From Gnetum montanum (Eukaryota; Streptophyta; Gnetopsida; Gnetales; Gnetaceae): DNA of 64,000 nucleotides. Of this stretch, positions 60,101 to 64,000 are shown piece by piece; the stretch's first letter is position 1, and each line of letters opens with the position of its first letter. The notes under the pieces were generated by a model that was not told where the DNA came from, made no database searches, and worked only from the letters and a program-made list of their open reading frames with translations. Both the position numbers and the translations under genes were made by a program. Where the stretch lies: the NCBI GenBank assembly GCA_015680685.1, contig MNCI01025089.1, positions 929,785 to 993,784 of the forward strand, written 5' to 3'.

Positions 60101-61300
60101 TTGGGTAGGACCTCTCTACATTGAGTATTTTAATCTTAGCATGGATGATAAGGGGCAAGCCAAAGCTACTGAAGTTTACATGTAGTTTAACTTTTGAGAG
60201 CAACTCAATCCTTCTAGATGACACCAAACTTTTGGAAGTCTCTTGAAATGATTAAAAATTATTTCCCTTAGGTTCTCCACATTTAGAAAACCTTCATCAA
60301 TTTTTTTCATCCACGCCCCATCATGGATGAATGGGGGAAAGCCTAAAAACATTTTCATAGCCCTCAAAATAAATAGATTTTGACCTTAGGCATCGATAAT
60401 CAACACTAGCAAGCCTATGGACACACATGCATAGGAAAAAATTTTAAAAATTAGCAAAAAGTGGAGCCTTCTATTTCCTCCATTCTAGCTAGTTTGGAAG
60501 CTAGGGGAAACTTTTTGAGGACTCTAAAATAGCATTTAGGCATCCTAAATAGATTCTAGAAAGCCTTTTGTCTGTCCTAGGACCTTGTTTGTGCATCTCA
60601 AAACCCTTAGACACACCAAAAATGATCATAAATAGCCAAAAATATTTTCCAAATAATCTTCCATTCTAATAATGATAATTCTAGCATGGAAGAAAGGGGA
60701 AAAACATCAAAAACCATCTAATGACCCTTGAAATGACTAAGTTTTGTCACTAGGTAGTAGTAGTCGACACTAGCAGACTTGGAAACCTACATGCATGGCA
60801 AAAAATGATAGAAAATGGTAAAAATTAGGGTTCCTCAATCTTTGATGTTGAGAGTCCTCTCTTCCATGTTGGTTAGTGTGGAAGTAGTGGGGGAACTTTA
60901 GCAAGACTAAAAAATAGCCTTTGAATACATTAAACAAACACTCTACATCCCTACATGAACCCTAAGACTAGTTTTACATCTTCTAGAATCATCAAACCCT
61001 AAAAAGTAACTTCAAATAATGAAACTCCTCTCTTCCATTCTAGCCAATGTTGAAATAGGGGGCGGGGAGGCTACAAAACATGCTTCTTGACATTTACAAA
61101 CCTTTGGAGTGCCCAATTATGATAGATCTATCCCTACGCTACCTTGGAAATGCCTTGGGAATTCAATTTTGGACCTCAAGATGCCCTAAAAGCTACTTCC
61201 CTTTTTTTCCATTCTAAAGATCCATCCTTCCATGTTGGCCATCATAGAAACAAATGGGGCCTAGTGTGGAAGATTCAAAACTCTCAATTTTCATATCCAA
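57150..61300. repeat. Degenerate tandem array with a period of about 190 bp (element C)
   Basis: A shared landmark, CTTCCATGTTGG or TTCCATTCTAGC followed 20-40 bp on by GGAAATAGGGGGAAA-like words, recurs near 59150, 59340, 59520, 59720, 59905, 60095, 60270, 60470, 60660, 60835, 61030 and 61215, spacing 175-200 bp. Weaker members (ATTCCACC, TTTCCATCATGG) at 57315, 57507 and 57700 keep the same spacing. No conserved reading frame. Short open frames here (58247-58514, 58865-59071, 60176-60367, 61144-61353) are chance or shadows. Confidence 0.65.
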
Positions 61301-61359
61301 ATAGCTCAAAAATAGCCTTAACTAATGCCAAAACATACCAAATCACCTTGTAGCCCTAA

Positions 61360-61745
61360 CCCATGGCCTAGTAAGGCCTAAAACTAGCAAAATCCAACCC
61401 CTTTTGACCTTTATTAGCTAAGTTTGGCGATATGTAGCTTTTTTTTCTTAAGTTAATCTTATTACATGATGTTTTAATTTATTTTTGACCTTGTGTTGCA
61501 TTGTTGATGTTGTTGACCTTCTGGTGGCCTTTATGTAGCCATATGGTTTCTTTATTTATCTTATTCTAGCTTTATTTATCTTTTTTATCCTTTGATTGCT
61601 ATTAAATAGTGGTGTTTTTCTTTCATTGGCCACTATTTGACACCATGTGACCATGGCTAGCTAAGGCTTTGAACTAGCATTATAGTCCACCAAGACTCTA
61701 AACTAGTGTTATGGCCTACCAAGGCCTAAAAATCACAAAATCCTG
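61360..61745 (+). repeat. Iterated motifs before pol (element C)
   Basis: AAGGCCTAAAACTAGCA at about 61370, AGGCTTTGAACTAGCA at 61661, AGACTCTAAACTAGTG at 61693 and AAGGCCTAAAAATCAC at 61722 share the orientation of pol. Between them are T-rich runs. Confidence 0.75.
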
Positions 61746-61979
61746 ATCCTCGTTGACCACTCATAGTCTTATTTCTCATACTTTCCTTTGTTTGACCTTG
61801 TTTTGACCTTTATTTGGGCATTATTTCTCTTTGTTTACTTATTTTTACCCTATTTATATCCTTGGATGACTTTGTTTGCATTAGAATAGCATAAATTTGC
61901 ATAATTTTCTAGAATTTTAGCATTATTTATTCAATTTCTCCTAGATGTTACCTAATATGCTTTTGGTTAACATGTAGGA
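61746..61979. other. Short T-rich spacer before pol (element C)
   Basis: No coding signal. A splice acceptor or start for pol should lie here or just after; none stands out. Confidence 0.45.
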
Positions 61980-64000
61980 TCAAAATATGAGTACCTGGGA
62001 GCAAATCATTTTACCTTTAAGCCTAACTGGGCCTCACAGTGATGTAGAATAGTATATCGACCCTAATTGCCTAGATCTTAAGCCTAAGAGTTTTCTTGAC
62101 CACATAGCCTCAATAAAGAAACTTCTAAAACTAGAAAATCTATTCAAAACCCTTGACTTAGAGTCAATTGACATAATGGAAGACTCTCTACTTGAGGTTC
62201 TTGTCACAACATAGTGGTGAGGAGAAAACCCTTAAACTAAGTTTCTCATTTAAACCTCAATAGGCACAAGACATCACCAAGGTCCTACAAAGAAACATTA
62301 AGATATTTTCTTGTTCATATGAAGATATTCCAAAACTAGACCCATGCTTAGTTTAGCACAACATCATATTTCACCCTAGCATTAGACTGGTTAAGCAAAA
62401 AGTAAACAAGATTAGACCTAATTTGACCTTGGTAGTTCATGATGAGATCTCAAAGCTCTACCAAGCTAGCTTCATTCGGGTTGTTGAATATGTAGAATGG
62501 ATGTCCAACATAGTAGTAGTCCCTAAGAAAAATTGGAGCATCTATATTTGCATCAATTTCTATGACTTAAATAAAGCAACCATCAAGGATGACTTTCCTT
62601 TTCCTAGTATTGATCAACTTATTGATACTATGGCTAGACATGCCTTCTTTTCCTTTATGGATGTATTCTTTGGGTACAACCAAATTAAAATTAACCTAGA
62701 GCAACAACTTAGCATGACCTTCATAACCCCTTGAGGTATCTTTTGTTATACCATGATTCCCTTTGGCCTTAAGAATGTGAGAGCAACTAATCAATGAGCC
62801 ATCACCTATATCTTTAGTGATTACATGCTAGGTTTACTCAATGATCACATAGATGATATAGTTATTAAATCCAAAGTGGCCAATAACCATGCTAATGACC
62901 TACACCTTGTGTTTAAATGATGCCTCAACTATGAGCTTAGGCTCAAATTTAAGAAATGTTTCTTCAATGTCAAGATCAATAAGCTTCTTGGCTTTGTAAT
63001 GTATAAAGCAAAAATATATGTCAATCTTGATAAGGTTATGGTCATATCTAGATTAATAGTGCCTACCAACCTTAAGGAGCTTCAAGGATTACAAGGCATA
63101 TTACAGTTTATTTGTAGGTTTATCACTAGGGTTATGGATAAATTATAGCCCATGCAACACTTGCTTAAGAAATGAATTCACTATGAGTGGATGGCTCAAT
63201 GCCAAGAGGCCTTTGATAAGCTTAAGAAAGAGTTGGCACAACTACCAATAGTCTATCCTCCACAATAGGGTAAATCGTTTTACATGTATCTTGCCATCTC
63301 TGACATCTCCATTACTTTTCTACTCTATCAGAAGCATGATGATGGAGTAGAGATGCTAGTATACTACCTTAGTCATGCATTATTTATCCATGAGACCTAA
63401 TACACTAAAGTGGAGAAGTATTCTCTAGCACTAGTGTTCTCATTGAAGAAGTGGAGATACTACCTCTTCAGAATCTAATTCAATGTCATTTGTAAGGACA
63501 ACATACTTAGAGCCATAATGACCAACATATAAAAAAGTAGTTATCTAGGTTGATGGAAAGCCATAACCATAGAGTTTGACCTTCATTACATTTCTCAATC
63601 CTCAACAAAAGGTCAAGCTATAGTTGTAAAACTTACAATTTCACCCATCGATGACCAAGCAACCATATATCCTGAGTTCCTTGATGAGCACATTAACAAT
63701 ATTAGCCAAGTGCCCAAGGGTTATGAGTCAGTCATGTACTTTGATGAAGCTTCAATTACTAATGGGACCACTACCACTACCATTGTAATGTTTCCATATA
63801 ATGAAATCTAATCCTTTTCCTATCATTTTGAGTTTTCATGCACCAATAACATAGTGGAGTATGAGAGTTTGATCAGAGGGATGATGGTAGCTTGTTACGT
63901 AGGAATTAGAGGCTTAATGATTAAAGATAATTCATAGCTTGTGGTTAACCAAGTGACCAAGGTCTATGCATGTAAAGCCAAACACTTACAACCATACTAT
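61980..64000 (+). pseudogene. Pol: reverse transcriptase and RNase H domains (element C), runs off the right edge
   Basis: RT is clear from 62423 to 63100, with VEWMSNIVVVPKKNWSIYIC, ICINFYDLNKATIKDDFPFP, FSFMDVFFGYNQIKINL and MIPFGLKNVRATNQ. The polymerase motif reads HIDDIVIKS near 62845 (His-Ile for Tyr-Val). Retroviral-type RNase H follows at 63180-63480 (YYLSHALFIHE). The second, archaeal-type RNase H begins near 63735 with MYFDEASITNG and NNIVEYESLIRG; Gly in the usual Asp-Gly is Glu. The sequence ends at VTKVYACKAKHLQPYY, still before integrase. Stops are frequent. It is most like the element B pol (VTKVYACKAMHM, PYCDLAK). Confidence 0.85.

Larger units (their letters stand above)
25510..64000 (+). 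mobile_element. Element C: old Tat-like retrotransposon, split by element F
   Basis: Gag at 26128-28160, gag end and protease at 50984-52365, motif clusters at 52850 and 61360, an antisense accessory gene at 53300-56800 and pol from about 61980 to the right edge form the same order as elements A and B. Protein sequence resumes across the F insertion: the residues after the zinc knuckle continue at 50984 (IIDKEELVF; element A has MIDEGHLKL). C has few CpG and many stops, so it is the oldest element here. Its 5' LTR is not clearly defined and may include 6306-6885. Confidence 0.8.

Noticed and set aside
1-64000. CRISPR arrays, bacterial operons, tRNA or rRNA genes, host genes
   Set aside because: No array of identical spaced repeats, no cloverleaf or rRNA sequence, and no coding region outside retrotransposon modules and their accessory genes was found by reading both strands.

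Overview
The window looks like a piece of heterochromatin from a large-genome land plant. Essentially everything recognisable is LTR retrotransposon of the Ty3/gypsy superfamily, from the sister lineages Tat (dual RNase H type) and Athila. I found no intact host gene, tRNA, rRNA or CRISPR array. The elements are dead: their reading frames carry stops that are mostly TAG where the frame expects Gln (CAG), the pattern left by long CHG/CpG methylation.

Layout. Element A (Tat-like, minus strand) runs from the left edge to 6305, with gag at 5967-2834, protease at 2833-2159 and then an accessory gene on the opposite (plus) strand. Its sequence flips orientation at the single N at 235. Bases 6306-6885 are old AT-rich DNA. 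Element B (Tat-like, plus strand) occupies 6886-25504 between matching 5-bp duplications (CCTAT). It has a 5' LTR interrupted by an A-type solo LTR (8544-9957), gag, protease, an antisense accessory gene, RT-RNase H-integrase, a polypurine tract and an internally deleted 3' LTR. Element C (Tat-like, plus strand, very decayed) continues to the right of B: gag 26128-28160, protease at 50984-52365, antisense accessory gene 53300-56800, a tandem array at about 57150-61300, then pol from about 61980 off the right edge. C is split by element F (Athila-like, minus strand, about 28162-50982). F is in turn split by element G (Athila-like, minus strand, about 31804-40735).

The most unusual thing is shared by A, B and C. 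Each carries, between protease and reverse transcriptase, a multi-exon gene in antisense orientation with GT-AG introns. The sense modules are separated by clusters of a short iterated motif related to GGCCTAAAACTAGCA. I do not recognise the protein. Its presence at the same place in three diverged elements says it belongs to the element lineage and is not a chance insertion.

How the parts would have worked when alive: LTR promoters (TATAAATA seen in both LTR types) drive gag-protease and, across the accessory-gene interval, the polymerase. The accessory gene would be transcribed toward gag from its own promoter between itself and pol. CpG is abundant in A and in the solo LTR, intermediate in B, and scarce in C, F and G. 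This agrees with C being oldest and A the most recent arrival.
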